From the NCBI GenBank assembly GCA_039714535.1, contig JBDLJC010000044.1:1-31012 (forward strand): a DNA stretch of 31,012 nucleotides, given 5' to 3'. The stretch's first letter is position 1; every line of letters begins with the position of its first letter. The notes beneath the pieces were generated by a model that saw nothing but the letters and a program-made list of their open reading frames with translations, had not been told where the DNA came from and searched no databases. Below are positions 6,634 through 16,222 of this stretch, piece after piece. Origin of the DNA: JAGXFP01 sp039714535 (GTDB lineage Bacteria > Desulfobacterota > Desulfobulbia > Desulfobulbales > JAGXFP01). The position numbers and the translations under genes are program-made.

Positions 6634-7827
6634 TCACTTCGGCAGGTAAGTAGTTGCCGGCAGCCTTTGCTCGTCCCCGCCGCGGTCCAGTCCTTGGCGG
6701 AATTTCAACCTGCGCCCGTCCTTGCGCCCGGCCTCGAAATGGCGCAGGTCGACCCGGGTGGCGCCTTTGCGGCCGGTTTTTAGTTTTGGATAGCGGCTGG
6801 CGACAAACAGGGCCATGGCCGGGTCGTTTGTCGCGGTCGGCAGCAGGTTGTTTTTTGCCGGCGGCAGGTTGGCCTTCGCGTCTGTGCTAGCCTCCTTTGC
6901 CCTTGCTTCTGTCTGGCGATCATCGGCCAGTCCTTCCCGAAAACCGTTTAATACTCCAAGCCAGTATGAATTCCGGCCGTTCTTGGGGCCCGGGTTGGCG
7001 GCCTGGTGTTCGCGCCACAGGGCGGGCAACCGGCCCATGAGGAAATGGTAGACATAACCGGCTATTTTAACATTGCCGTGCTTGCCCATGATATCTATGC
7101 ATTTGTAGGTTGTGAAATCGTGGGCGTCGTAGAGCGGGGTTATGACAATTTCGGCATGGAAGTATTCAATCAGCAGGGAGCAGATTGCCCGATGGTAACA
7201 TTCAACCCGTTTTCTTCTCAGGTTTATCAAGAGATTGGTATGGGCCGGGCCGTCGTTGGCCTGGTTGAGTTCTCCGTCAAGGTTGTATCTGTCCAGTAAT
7301 TGTCTGGCCTTTTGCATGGCCAGCAGGGCCTCGTGTTCGTTGGTGGAATCGGTCAGGGCCAGGAGCTTGCGGATTTTCTCTAATCTTCGCTCCGCATCGG
7401 TGGCCCGGTGGTCCGGTGCGCCGGGTACTGCGCCCGCTATGGTGCTGCTCGCCCGGCGAAATTCGGCTGGGACGCCAAGGATCTCACAACCCCTTTTAAA
7501 GTCCGCGCCATGGCCGGGTTTGCCGGTCAGGATCTCGGCGACCAACTGGTGGGCCATTTCGTGCTTCAGGACATTTAGGACCGTATCCCATGGCTGATCA
7601 TAAAGCAGGGCCAGGGAGAGACTGATTGTGGAAGTTTTAGCGAGCCATTTCCCCCAATAGCTCGAAACATCAACTATTTCAATAACAGGCCGGGCCAGTT
7701 TGAGTCCATAGCGGCGGCAGATAAACTCGTGCTCTTTGCTTAATTGCCTGACCCAAATATGTATAATTTCTGTTTTGATCCCGTCCATGCCGCTACCATA
7801 GCCGCGCTGGTTGGATTTTGCCAGCAA
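6634..7827 (-). CDS. SprT-like zinc metalloprotease fused to DUF2786
   Basis: The 397-residue protein joins two known parts. Residues about 20-120 form a SprT-like domain with the zinc motif HEMAH (H89, E90, H93) and a third candidate ligand H106 in PGHGADF. Residues about 148-185 match DUF2786 (KIRKLLALTDSTNEHEA then AMQKARQLLDRYNL), followed by a region of about 110 residues usually attached to it and a low-complexity basic tail. SprT-like domains of this kind resemble the protease of SPRTN, which clears DNA-protein crosslinks; the role of DUF2786 is unknown. The marked start is TTG 7827; an ATG at 7788 (M14) is the alternative and would keep both domains whole. It stands alone on this strand, 200 bases upstream of the DedA-family gene. 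Confidence 0.85.
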   Translation of the reverse strand: MLAKSNQRGYGSGMDGIKTEIIHIWVRQLSKEHEFICRRYGLKLARPVIEIVDVSSYWGKWLAKTSTISLSLALLYDQPWDTVLNVLKHEMAHQLVAEILTGKPGHGADFKRGCEILGVPAEFRRASSTIAGAVPGAPDHRATDAERRLEKIRKLLALTDSTNEHEALLAMQKARQLLDRYNLDGELNQANDGPAHTNLLINLRRKRVECYHRAICSLLIEYFHAEIVITPLYDAHDFTTYKCIDIMGKHGNVKIAGYVYHFLMGRLPALWREHQAANPGPKNGRNSYWLGVLNGFREGLADDRQTEARAKEASTDAKANLPPAKNNLLPTATNDPAMALFVASRYPKLKTGRKGATRVDLRHFEAGRKDGRRLKFRQGLDRGGDEQRLPATTYLPK

Positions 7828-7949
7828 TGCTTTGCTCTAACTGCGTCCGGGTGTTTGTTTTGTTGGCCAGGGGATGATTCGTTGTCGGGCAGGCATCGTA
7901 TCGTTCAAAAAAGACATCTGCTGAAATTGCCTGGGAAGGGATAAAATAC

Positions 7950-7979
7950 TTGCAGGGACTGCTGTTGGCGTGGTACAAT
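7950..7979 (+). promoter_or_regulatory. Candidate promoter for the giant cytochrome gene
   Basis: TTGCAG (7950-7955), an 18-base spacer and TACAAT (7974-7979) point toward the cytochrome start 236 bases away. This would leave a long, G-rich 5' leader (7990-8215). I looked for c-di-GMP riboswitch motifs in it and saw none. A short open frame in the leader ends in an ATGA overlap with the cytochrome start. Confidence 0.4.
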
Positions 7980-8215
7980 GTGGTCATTGCTAAAACTTTA
8001 AAAAAATGAAGATGGCTGGCTTTGGCGCTTGTTTTGTCTGGGAGGCCGGGGGCGGGGACTAGTTTCCTGTTGGCGTTGTTGGGGGGGCTGTTGTACTTTA
8101 GCTCAAGGTTAATAGGGGATAAAATCAGGGCGGCCTGTCCTGGTAATAATAGATTGGAGTTTGTTTGCATGGCCTGTCGCGGTTTGGGGCCTAACGGGAA
8201 AAGGGGGAGTTATAC

Positions 8216-11200
8216 ATGAAGTCAAGGGCGATTTTATTAGGTTTTCTAGCGACGTTGCTGCTCATCGGCACCGCTTCAGCGGCGGAACTGGTTCTCGATT
8301 GGCCTCACAATGAAGACAATGGCATTTACTGTTACCACTGCCATAGCCCAGATCCTCAGACTGGCAAAGATTATTGGGGGGTTGACACGTATGCCGGCAG
8401 TGATCCTGATTTTTCCGTCGCCAACTGGGTCTGTAATCGCTGTCACGCCCCGGAAGGGATAAGAACGATAGAGTCATACGTTCGTGCCGCTCCTGACAGG
8501 CTTGATGGTATCGATCTTGTCGGCCCGACCAAACAACTCCATTCTTCAGCGACAACTAATTCACAAAAGGGCTTTTGGACCACCCAATGTATCCAATGCC
8601 ATGATCCCCATTTTCAAACGCAAAAGGATTGGGGGACGTTGACAGGGGATAATCTCGATATTTACATTGCCACAGGAGCATTCGAAGATGGCGGAGGAGC
8701 GTTGGCCTCGATTGCTCGCGGAGTTGATCCTTTGGGCGGCCCTCTAGGGGTCTCCACCCGTGGCATCCTGCTCAACACCACTACGGACACTGTTGATGTC
8801 CCTGTCGCCGAATGGATCAGGAAGGGTAAAACTGCCGGCTTTGAGAATCGTGATGAGGTTGGTGGCACCCGTGGCTTGATTCTGGTTGTTAACAGCGATG
8901 ATCCGGTGAATTCCCGGACCTATGAGATCATTGGAGTGACTCCGGTTAGTGGCGACATCTATACAATCAAGGTCAATGGGCAATTAGTGGCGGGAGATGT
9001 TGGCCATAATAGTGGTTTTGGTATTCTCTACGGAGCATCGATAAGAACCAATGCCATCACCGCGCCAGGTGTTTTTAGAGATGTTAAGTATTTTAATCCC
9101 AACAAGGTATATGACACTGGCAGTGTCGGTACCTATGGTGGTCCGGTCGACCTGACCGCTACAGAGACCGAACCCGTCGGTCTCTGCCAGGTTTGTCATA
9201 CCGCGACAGTGGTTTTTGATGAATCCACCCCTGCTGAAGTCGATTCGCATAACGATTTGGAAACAGACCAGGAATGCACCGATTGTCATGATATCTTGAC
9301 CGGTGGTGAGCCTAATGTTGATCATTCGCTCATCATTGATGAAGGGGCTCTTGGTTGTTCCGCCTGTCATATCGGCTATAGCGCTGACCCCGATGGCGGC
9401 CATCAGACCACGGGCTGCAATGCCTGCCACGATCGCCCGACTCAGCCTTATCCAGACCTAAACCCAACAGCTTTTACCAGAGTCCAAAATGCCAAGCCAC
9501 TTTGGACCGATACCGATGGCGCCTCCAATAACTCCACCGAGTGGCCTCTCGACTGTGTGACTTGCCACAACGCCACCTACAGTGAAGATTATACCAATAC
9601 CCCCACGCATCCCGATCCCTTGATCATTGGCCCTGCCCATGACCTTAAAGTGCAGGATACTCCCTTTTGTACTACGGCCTGTCACGGTGCGGCAGTGCCT
9701 ACTGAAGCGGAGATCGTCACCAATATCCATAACGATGATTGTGCATTATGCCATGAGTCGATCGGACCGCCGCCTCTACCGGTAGTCTTGAAGGCGGGAG
9801 TAATCGCCGGTTCTACTTGTACCGGTTGCCATACCACCTATTTTGATGGCCATACTCACGTTTCCGTTGGCGCTGTTACCCATGACACCAAAACAAGTGT
9901 TACCGACACTGCCCTGTGTGTAACCTGTCATGCCGCCCTCGATCCGATGGGTGTTCATAACAACAACTGCTGGAACTGCCACAGCCAGACTGACGGTGCC
10001 AGGGTTAACGGTAATGTAAATGCTCTCGGTTACGGCGCTGCCGCGATCAATGTCGGGGACGCTTCCGGTAATTACGGTCTGGGTTTAGGGCAAGGTGGGC
10101 AATGTACGGACTGCCATAGCAATTATTTTAATGGGCACCGGCATCATACCATCAATAACCACGTAGTCTTCGATGGTACCACCGGTAATGACCAGACCAC
10201 GGCCCTACTGCCCTGTGTTAACTGTCATCGGGATGCCACCGACAACGCAGTCAGCCTTAATGACTGGAACGGCATTCTCGTTGAGCATCAAACGGTCAAT
10301 AGTGTTCCGGTTGTGCCCGGTTGCCCAACCTGCCATAGCTATACCAACGCCGATGCCCAGGACACCCCGACGGTTGCTGCGGTAAATACCGCGATTACCA
10401 ATGTTGCCGTTGCGACAATTAATTGCGGCGACTGTCATACGGTGAAGACCTCCGTTGACCATGGCGGCCATATCGGCACCCATTTTGCCTGGGGCGGTGA
10501 TTGCGACGACTGCCATAGCGCCACCCCTGGTGCTCCGACCGAGGAAGTTGTTTTGGATATTCACCGGGATGAATGCACCTTGTGCCATTTTGACCCGGAC
10601 AATGTCGAAACACCGGGAGATAGCTCTGATAACTACAACAGAATAGTTGCCTATGACGGTGACGCCACCGAGGCTGTCGACAAGAGTGCTACCTGTCTGA
10701 CCTGTCATGTGACGGTGACCCCGCCGTTGGACAAACCCTTTATCCATCATGAAAATAATAGCATTGTGAACACCTATGTTCCGTCAACAAGCTGTGCCTC
10801 TGCCAATTGTCATAATACCGCCAACGGCCATAATGCCGACCATACGGCGGGTACGGCTCCGGGCATGGTTTTGAATGACACCATCGGCTTACCCGCTCCC
10901 AATCCGGAAGTGCCCTGTAACAACTGTCATTCAGCTACCAGCGGTGCGACTGCCGACGGCAACAATATCCCGCTTAACGGCACCGACAACAAGATCCATG
11001 ATGCCTGCACCACCTGTCACGAGATCGAGGCGGTTACCAATCTCGTCAAATTGGTTGCCACCCCTGGCCCTAATGGTTACGTAACCGCTATGCCCCTCGG
11101 CGCCGGTTTGCAAGAGGGCGGCACCGATGGCGGCGGTACCTGTCGTACATGTCATGGCGCTTATTTCGAGGGCCATACCCATCATAATAATGGTTTAACC

Positions 11201-14200
11201 GACGGCATTGACCCGGCCTTAACAAACCAGGTCGAGCATAATATTGCCATCGACGTGTCTTATACCACTCCAGATCAGGAATGCCAACTCTGCCACCACG
11301 ATTACGATGACGATTATGCATCCGCGCTTGGCTTGAGCACCTGGCAGGCCATCCAATACGAGCATGATCGGGTTGACACCCCTGCCGGTAACACCACCAA
11401 GGATGGCAGCGGCGCCTGCTATAACTGTCATTACTCAAACCGAGGCAGCGGTATGGACGAGACCCGTTACGGGGTAGGCGCCAGCGTCTCCGATGTAGTC
11501 GCCACCCCTTGGAATGAAAAAGTCTCCTGTAGGGATTGCCATTATGGCAAGCTGAGCCCGAAGGTCCATGGCCTCACCTATGTGAACCACTTTGAAATTA
11601 ATCCTTATGCCGGCGTGGAGCCAGGGGTTGTGGGGACATACGCGCCTCTTGTCGACGTTACCGGTTGTACGCTGACCTGTCATCCGGCCGGCACTGACAT
11701 CAGTGGATTACCGGATCCGATCACCGCTCTCCATGGCGATCCGACCTGTGACGTCTGTCATACCAGTCAGCCGCAAATGCTTACCAGTCCGATCAACTTT
11801 GACCTGTATCGCAACACCGGTGGTGTAGATTGTATCGACTGCCACCAGGCCGCCCATGATCTCAACTACCCGTCGATCGGTCTGCCCGTATTCCACGGGA
11901 CCACGGCCGGTGATACCGCGACCACGGACCGCCATAACCGGATGGACGATGTCGCAACCCCGGGGTACTCTGATGCATCGGCTGGGGATGGGTATGACTG
12001 CATGGCCTGCCATATGACAACTCTGGCCATGGCCGATGTCCTGAGCCGCCATATGCCTGGCTACGTAGATCAGAGAGACTGTCAGGTTTGCCATATGCCT
12101 GATAATTATAGTACCTACAAGTCCATCCTTCCGGCTATAGCCGACACCCCGGCGCAAACCGTTATTGATAACGGCAAGGTAGGGACAACTAACAAGGCAG
12201 GCTTAGATCAACCGGTGGCCTGTGAGGATTGCCATTATGATGCATCCGTCTATACCTATAAGCTGCACGGAATGAACGATGCCGATGCGGCCGGGGTCCA
12301 TGATAAGATTGCCTCTTCGAACGCGGTTCCCGATATCAACTGTGCCAATTGTCATGATATGACCACTAATCTGAAGATAATAGAGTTGCATACCAGTCCG
12401 AAGAATACCATTAATCCGGACAGGGTTTACTCGGCAAACTGCCTGAGTTGTCATCTTCCCGCGCCCAGTACCGCTGCTACCGTGATTGCAAACGGCCAGG
12501 GCGCCGGCGGCTCAACTCAGAACTGTGCCAATTGCCATACCGGAGCAGCGGTCTACCTGATGCATGGTCTGGCCTTCGGTACTGGTGTGGACAAGGCAGT
12601 GCACGATGAGCTGGGTAAATCGGCTAATGACCTCAGCGGCACCAAAACCGATTGCGACGAATGCCATAGTATGGCTGCCTCCACAGACCGGCTTGATCTG
12701 CATTCGGTGGTCGGTTGTACGATCTGTCATAACAACGGCACAGACTTCATCACGGCAGATACCGCTATTACCAACGCTTGGAATGAAGAAGTAACGGTTA
12801 CCGCTAATTGTGAGGGTTGCCATAGCGGCACCAATTATACCAACCATAGTCTGGATGAAGCCAATTTGGCCCTGATTACGCTGCATAACCAATTGGCTCC
12901 TGAGGTTACTGCCACCTCCTCCTGTGGAACCGTAACCTGCCATGATAATAATACCGATACAAAGATACTTGCCTTTCATGGCGCCAATGACTGTCTGATC
13001 TGTCATTCATCAAGCCAACCGGCAGGAGTGCAGGGCGTGATCACCGCCGGTGTCGGTGGCTCACCCTCACTCTGTGAGAGTTGCCATAGTAGTACGGGCG
13101 GTCTGCCTGATATCGCCAATGACTGGTTTCTCCATGCCAATTATACCGGCGGTATCGACCATACCACCGCCGGTTTGGTTGACACCCCCACAATTACCAG
13201 TCCTCCGACTGTGAATTGTACCAGCGCATCTTGTCACGGCGGTCTTGATCCAATTGATGTCGTCCCAAGTGGTGTTGGGGTCCATGACATGGCACCTGAC
13301 AGCGGCGATACTTATTCCTGCGCCCTCTGTCATGATGCCGCGGGTCTCCTGATAAATTCTGCCGCTACTCATGGCGGTGGCGCCGAATGTCTGACCTGTC
13401 ACGGCGCCTATTTTGACTCCCATACCCAGAGGATCGCCGGGACGGCCGGCCATGCCGGGATTGATTCGAGTTACTATACCAACCTTGTTAATGAGGATTG
13501 GACCCAGGCCGGCTCCGGTTGCGGCAACTGCCATGATGATGCAGTACCAATTAATGCCTTATGGGATATGACTACCTGGAACGGTGTCCTTTATGAACAT
13601 GACCTGGTAGTCAAGGACGGTGCTGGGGCCTGTGTGATCTGTCATGACTATGACGGCACTAACGGCATGAATAGTAACAATGTTGTCGGCACCGACGCGA
13701 CTAATGCGATTGCCGACGTTCCCGAGGATGTCACCTGCGGTTCCTGCCATGACGCCAAGGCCCAGGGCGGACCGACTGCCGGCGCTTCCGAAGATCATGG
13801 CGGCCATACCGACGCCCATTTTGGCTGGGACGGCAACTGTGATATCTGCCATAGTCCTTCATACCCCGCTGCTCCCACCGATGCGAATGACGCGGTGGTC
13901 AGGATAGTTCATGGTGACACTTGTGGTATGTGCCATACCAATCCTCCAGGTACCAATACAGCGGATACAGAGTCGACGGGACCAGCTGCCAACGGCGTTG
14001 ATGCTAATGCCTTCCTGGCCAATGGTGATGCCGGCACCTGGGCTGCGGTCTGTACCACCTGCCATAATACCACCACCTATCCGTCGGGCACTGTCCACCA
14101 TGACAGTCTTGAGTGGGATACCAACGCATCATGTGAGAACTGTCACGGCCCGGCCGCTGATCATCACACGGATTTGGGGGGAGGTCCTAGTGTAATAAAC

Positions 14201-16009
14201 TATAACGCCACCCTGGATATTAGTCAGGAAACCAATAATGATCCATGTCATAGCTGCCATTATGACAAAGACGGTACATCAAGTGCCAATGCCTTTAATA
14301 CCTTTGAAAAGATCAGGTATGAGCATGATATTCACACCGGTGGCTACGATAGCAATGAGGCGCCGAAAGATCTTGTCGGTGGTTGTGTTACCTGCCACTT
14401 CTTTCCCCAATATTTAAACCAGACCGGTGATGCTGGCACGCCGGTGCAGACTGACGTAGATAATACGGTTGGGGCCACAACCGCTGCTGCAACTACCTGT
14501 GTTGATTGCCATAAGAAGAAAGAATCGAGTGCGGGCGCCTCTTCGACCCATGGTGGCCATAGCGCCGACTTCCCTAAAACAGGTAATTCAGCTCCTTGTG
14601 TCGTTTGCCACAATTCGACCCTGCACGGCGGCACCGGCGATGTCGTCATGGATATCCATGCCAGTTGTGATAGCTGTCATTTCCCTGCTGGCGAATGGAA
14701 TGCGGGCACCAACTCGGTTAGTACCTCAATAGGTGATTCAACTCTAGCCGAGGGAGATGCCGGCATCTGGGCTTCCGAGTGTACAGTTTGTCACATTGGA
14801 GCAGCAGCTGCAACGCACCACTCTTCTGCTCAAGTAGTATCAGGTAATTGTACTTTCTGCCATGTCGATCGCAGGAGTGATGGAGGTATTGATAATCTTG
14901 CCTATAAGAAACTGGCCTGTATGTTTTGTCATGTGGTTTCTGATGGCGCCACTGGGATCAAGGTGATCAAGTTTACCCTGAAGGACCCGGTAGACGGTGC
15001 TATCGGCGATAGATCCGGCAACACCCCGGCCGATGTGCCGAACCATGCCTTCCCCAATACCCCGACAGCTGATACGATTCAGAACTACGGAGCCTGTTTA
15101 GGATGTCATGGCCAGAACGGGGTGGCCCCGAGGAAAATGTTACCATTGCACGGCCTGCCGACCCCGACTGATGGTGACACCCCAGCCGATGTCGGAATTC
15201 TGGACGATGCCACAGACCGCATTAACCTCATGGGCGGTGGTGGCTTTAGAGTTAGTACTGTTTCAGGTGATATAGATCTAGCAGCTGACGTGGATTTCGG
15301 TATGTGGGGTGCTATTGATCACAAGGACGGTGGTAAAGCTTACCGCGGTGCCTATACAACAGGCACGACAAGCCAATGGAACACGGCCTACGTGCCGATT
15401 GGTAAAGGTGTGGTCAATTTTGGATGGGCTCTTTATTCACAGATCAAAATGGCCACTGAAAAAACATCCCATAAATCTAATGAGTCAAGTTCATTACTGG
15501 GTGGAGCTGGCGCTCCGACCTATTTCCAGGTCCCGGCCGGGGTGCAATGGGGTTATCTTGAAAACCTGCAACATGACGGCAATGCCTCGCACTTTATTCC
15601 GCATTGGGATGCCGACCCTCAGACTGACCTTGGTGTAGATAACTTGACCGAGCGAACCCCCTGGTCTGCTAATTGGCCGGTAAGTGATGGGTCTCCGACT
15701 ACTACCAGAACTATAACTGTTGATGTTCAAAGTGATGATCTTGCGGCTACCTTGAGTGTGATATATGGTGGCCATACCGTTGCTACCGGTCCTACTCCTC
15801 TTAATGTGACGCTAGACTTTGAGGTCCTTGCTAAGTCATATCCTGCGCTCACAGGTAGTGGTGGTTTCCTCAATGGCGCAGGTGCTACCGTTAATGATCC
15901 TTACTCCCTCTATCACAGTAATGGGGTCGGCGTGTTGTGGGTGGTTTCTGATAAGGGTGGCTCTATTACTCTCTCTGGAGGTGGCGGCGCCGCTGCTTAT
16001 CAGCAGTAA
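8216..16009 (+). CDS. Giant secreted multiheme cytochrome c, 61 heme motifs
   Basis: The 2597-residue precursor starts with a Sec signal peptide (cleavage near AASA-A, about residue 22) after a strong GGGGGAG site. I count 61 heme-attachment motifs between residues 39 and about 2297: 56 CxxCH, two CxxxCH (CTTACH, CTLTCH) and three CxxxxCH (CASANCH, CGTVTCH, CTSASCH), one per 37 residues on average. Many free histidines (HGGH, GHTH, EHD) can be distal ligands. A beta-rich heme-free stretch of about 190 residues separates motifs 3 and 4, and the last 300 residues carry no heme and no membrane anchor. Repeated modules (C-x-x-CH-x-x-YF-x-GH, W-x-x-x-x-x-EH, H/DHGGH) show growth by internal duplication. 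Such proteins conduct electrons outside the cell in metal-reducing or syntrophic bacteria. It is probably exported and heme-loaded by the Ccm/Ccs system. It has a good terminator and appears monocistronic. Confidence 0.95.
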   Translation: MKSRAILLGFLATLLLIGTASAAELVLDWPHNEDNGIYCYHCHSPDPQTGKDYWGVDTYAGSDPDFSVANWVCNRCHAPEGIRTIESYVRAAPDRLDGIDLVGPTKQLHSSATTNSQKGFWTTQCIQCHDPHFQTQKDWGTLTGDNLDIYIATGAFEDGGGALASIARGVDPLGGPLGVSTRGILLNTTTDTVDVPVAEWIRKGKTAGFENRDEVGGTRGLILVVNSDDPVNSRTYEIIGVTPVSGDIYTIKVNGQLVAGDVGHNSGFGILYGASIRTNAITAPGVFRDVKYFNPNKVYDTGSVGTYGGPVDLTATETEPVGLCQVCHTATVVFDESTPAEVDSHNDLETDQECTDCHDILTGGEPNVDHSLIIDEGALGCSACHIGYSADPDGGHQTTGCNACHDRPTQPYPDLNPTAFTRVQNAKPLWTDTDGASNNSTEWPLDCVTCHNATYSEDYTNTPTHPDPLIIGPAHDLKVQDTPFCTTACHGAAVPTEAEIVTNIHNDDCALCHESIGPPPLPVVLKAGVIAGSTCTGCHTTYFDGHTHVSVGAVTHDTKTSVTDTALCVTCHAALDPMGVHNNNCWNCHSQTDGARVNGNVNALGYGAAAINVGDASGNYGLGLGQGGQCTDCHSNYFNGHRHHTINNHVVFDGTTGNDQTTALLPCVNCHRDATDNAVSLNDWNGILVEHQTVNSVPVVPGCPTCHSYTNADAQDTPTVAAVNTAITNVAVATINCGDCHTVKTSVDHGGHIGTHFAWGGDCDDCHSATPGAPTEEVVLDIHRDECTLCHFDPDNVETPGDSSDNYNRIVAYDGDATEAVDKSATCLTCHVTVTPPLDKPFIHHENNSIVNTYVPSTSCASANCHNTANGHNADHTAGTAPGMVLNDTIGLPAPNPEVPCNNCHSATSGATADGNNIPLNGTDNKIHDACTTCHEIEAVTNLVKLVATPGPNGYVTAMPLGAGLQEGGTDGGGTCRTCHGAYFEGHTHHNNGLTDGIDPALTNQVEHNIAIDVSYTTPDQECQLCHHDYDDDYASALGLSTWQAIQYEHDRVDTPAGNTTKDGSGACYNCHYSNRGSGMDETRYGVGASVSDVVATPWNEKVSCRDCHYGKLSPKVHGLTYVNHFEINPYAGVEPGVVGTYAPLVDVTGCTLTCHPAGTDISGLPDPITALHGDPTCDVCHTSQPQMLTSPINFDLYRNTGGVDCIDCHQAAHDLNYPSIGLPVFHGTTAGDTATTDRHNRMDDVATPGYSDASAGDGYDCMACHMTTLAMADVLSRHMPGYVDQRDCQVCHMPDNYSTYKSILPAIADTPAQTVIDNGKVGTTNKAGLDQPVACEDCHYDASVYTYKLHGMNDADAAGVHDKIASSNAVPDINCANCHDMTTNLKIIELHTSPKNTINPDRVYSANCLSCHLPAPSTAATVIANGQGAGGSTQNCANCHTGAAVYLMHGLAFGTGVDKAVHDELGKSANDLSGTKTDCDECHSMAASTDRLDLHSVVGCTICHNNGTDFITADTAITNAWNEEVTVTANCEGCHSGTNYTNHSLDEANLALITLHNQLAPEVTATSSCGTVTCHDNNTDTKILAFHGANDCLICHSSSQPAGVQGVITAGVGGSPSLCESCHSSTGGLPDIANDWFLHANYTGGIDHTTAGLVDTPTITSPPTVNCTSASCHGGLDPIDVVPSGVGVHDMAPDSGDTYSCALCHDAAGLLINSAATHGGGAECLTCHGAYFDSHTQRIAGTAGHAGIDSSYYTNLVNEDWTQAGSGCGNCHDDAVPINALWDMTTWNGVLYEHDLVVKDGAGACVICHDYDGTNGMNSNNVVGTDATNAIADVPEDVTCGSCHDAKAQGGPTAGASEDHGGHTDAHFGWDGNCDICHSPSYPAAPTDANDAVVRIVHGDTCGMCHTNPPGTNTADTESTGPAANGVDANAFLANGDAGTWAAVCTTCHNTTTYPSGTVHHDSLEWDTNASCENCHGPAADHHTDLGGGPSVINYNATLDISQETNNDPCHSCHYDKDGTSSANAFNTFEKIRYEHDIHTGGYDSNEAPKDLVGGCVTCHFFPQYLNQTGDAGTPVQTDVDNTVGATTAAATTCVDCHKKKESSAGASSTHGGHSADFPKTGNSAPCVVCHNSTLHGGTGDVVMDIHASCDSCHFPAGEWNAGTNSVSTSIGDSTLAEGDAGIWASECTVCHIGAAAATHHSSAQVVSGNCTFCHVDRRSDGGIDNLAYKKLACMFCHVVSDGATGIKVIKFTLKDPVDGAIGDRSGNTPADVPNHAFPNTPTADTIQNYGACLGCHGQNGVAPRKMLPLHGLPTPTDGDTPADVGILDDATDRINLMGGGGFRVSTVSGDIDLAADVDFGMWGAIDHKDGGKAYRGAYTTGTTSQWNTAYVPIGKGVVNFGWALYSQIKMATEKTSHKSNESSSLLGGAGAPTYFQVPAGVQWGYLENLQHDGNASHFIPHWDADPQTDLGVDNLTERTPWSANWPVSDGSPTTTRTITVDVQSDDLAATLSVIYGGHTVATGPTPLNVTLDFEVLAKSYPALTGSGGFLNGAGATVNDPYSLYHSNGVGVLWVVSDKGGSITLSGGGGAAAYQQ

Positions 16010-16033
16010 ACTTAGGCTGTAAAATACTAGGGG

Positions 16034-16070
16034 AAAAAAGGGTCTGGAGAAATTCAGACCCTTTTTTTTT
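16034..16070 (+). terminator. Intrinsic terminator of the cytochrome gene
   Basis: GGGTCTG (16040-16046) and CAGACCC (16055-16061) pair around an 8-base loop, extended by A6 on the left and T9 on the right. This is a textbook terminator 25 bases after the stop codon. Confidence 0.95.
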
Positions 16071-16135
16071 GCCCAGATAAGGTTGTCGATCCATGATCAT
16101 ATTTAAGTCATGGTATAGGGCTTAATATTGTAGTT

Positions 16136-16163
16136 TTGCTAATTGCCATAAATCAGATATAAT
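16136..16163 (+). promoter_or_regulatory. Sigma-70-type promoter for the propeller protein gene
   Basis: TTGCTA (16136-16141), a 16-base spacer and the consensus TATAAT (16158-16163) lie 60 bases before the ATG at 16223 and after the cytochrome terminator, so the next gene is probably transcribed on its own. Confidence 0.6.
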
Positions 16164-16222
16164 ATTATTATATTTTTCTGATGCGCGTGATAGCAATTAA
16201 ATGAAGGATTATAGAGATAATT

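Noticed and set aside
7793..8170. 125-codon minus-strand frame upstream of the SprT-like gene
   Set aside because: No domain or ribosome binding site; lies over the cytochrome promoter and leader.
7980..8215. Possible c-di-GMP riboswitch in the cytochrome leader
   Set aside because: Such switches are common before Geobacter-type cytochromes, but I see neither the GEMM tetraloop-receptor sequences nor the conserved GCAAA-type segments.
8022..8219. 65-codon plus-strand frame ending in an ATGA overlap with the cytochrome start
   Set aside because: The overlap is suggestive of a leader peptide, but the start is a TTG without a ribosome binding site, the sequence is G-rich and unlike a known family. 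I could not support it as a gene.
12512..13006. Long minus-strand open frames inside the cytochrome gene (also 10205-10750, 11708-12157, 13067-13534 and others)
   Set aside because: They are antisense shadows produced by the biased codon use and repeated CxxCH codons; low-complexity products without recognisable domains.
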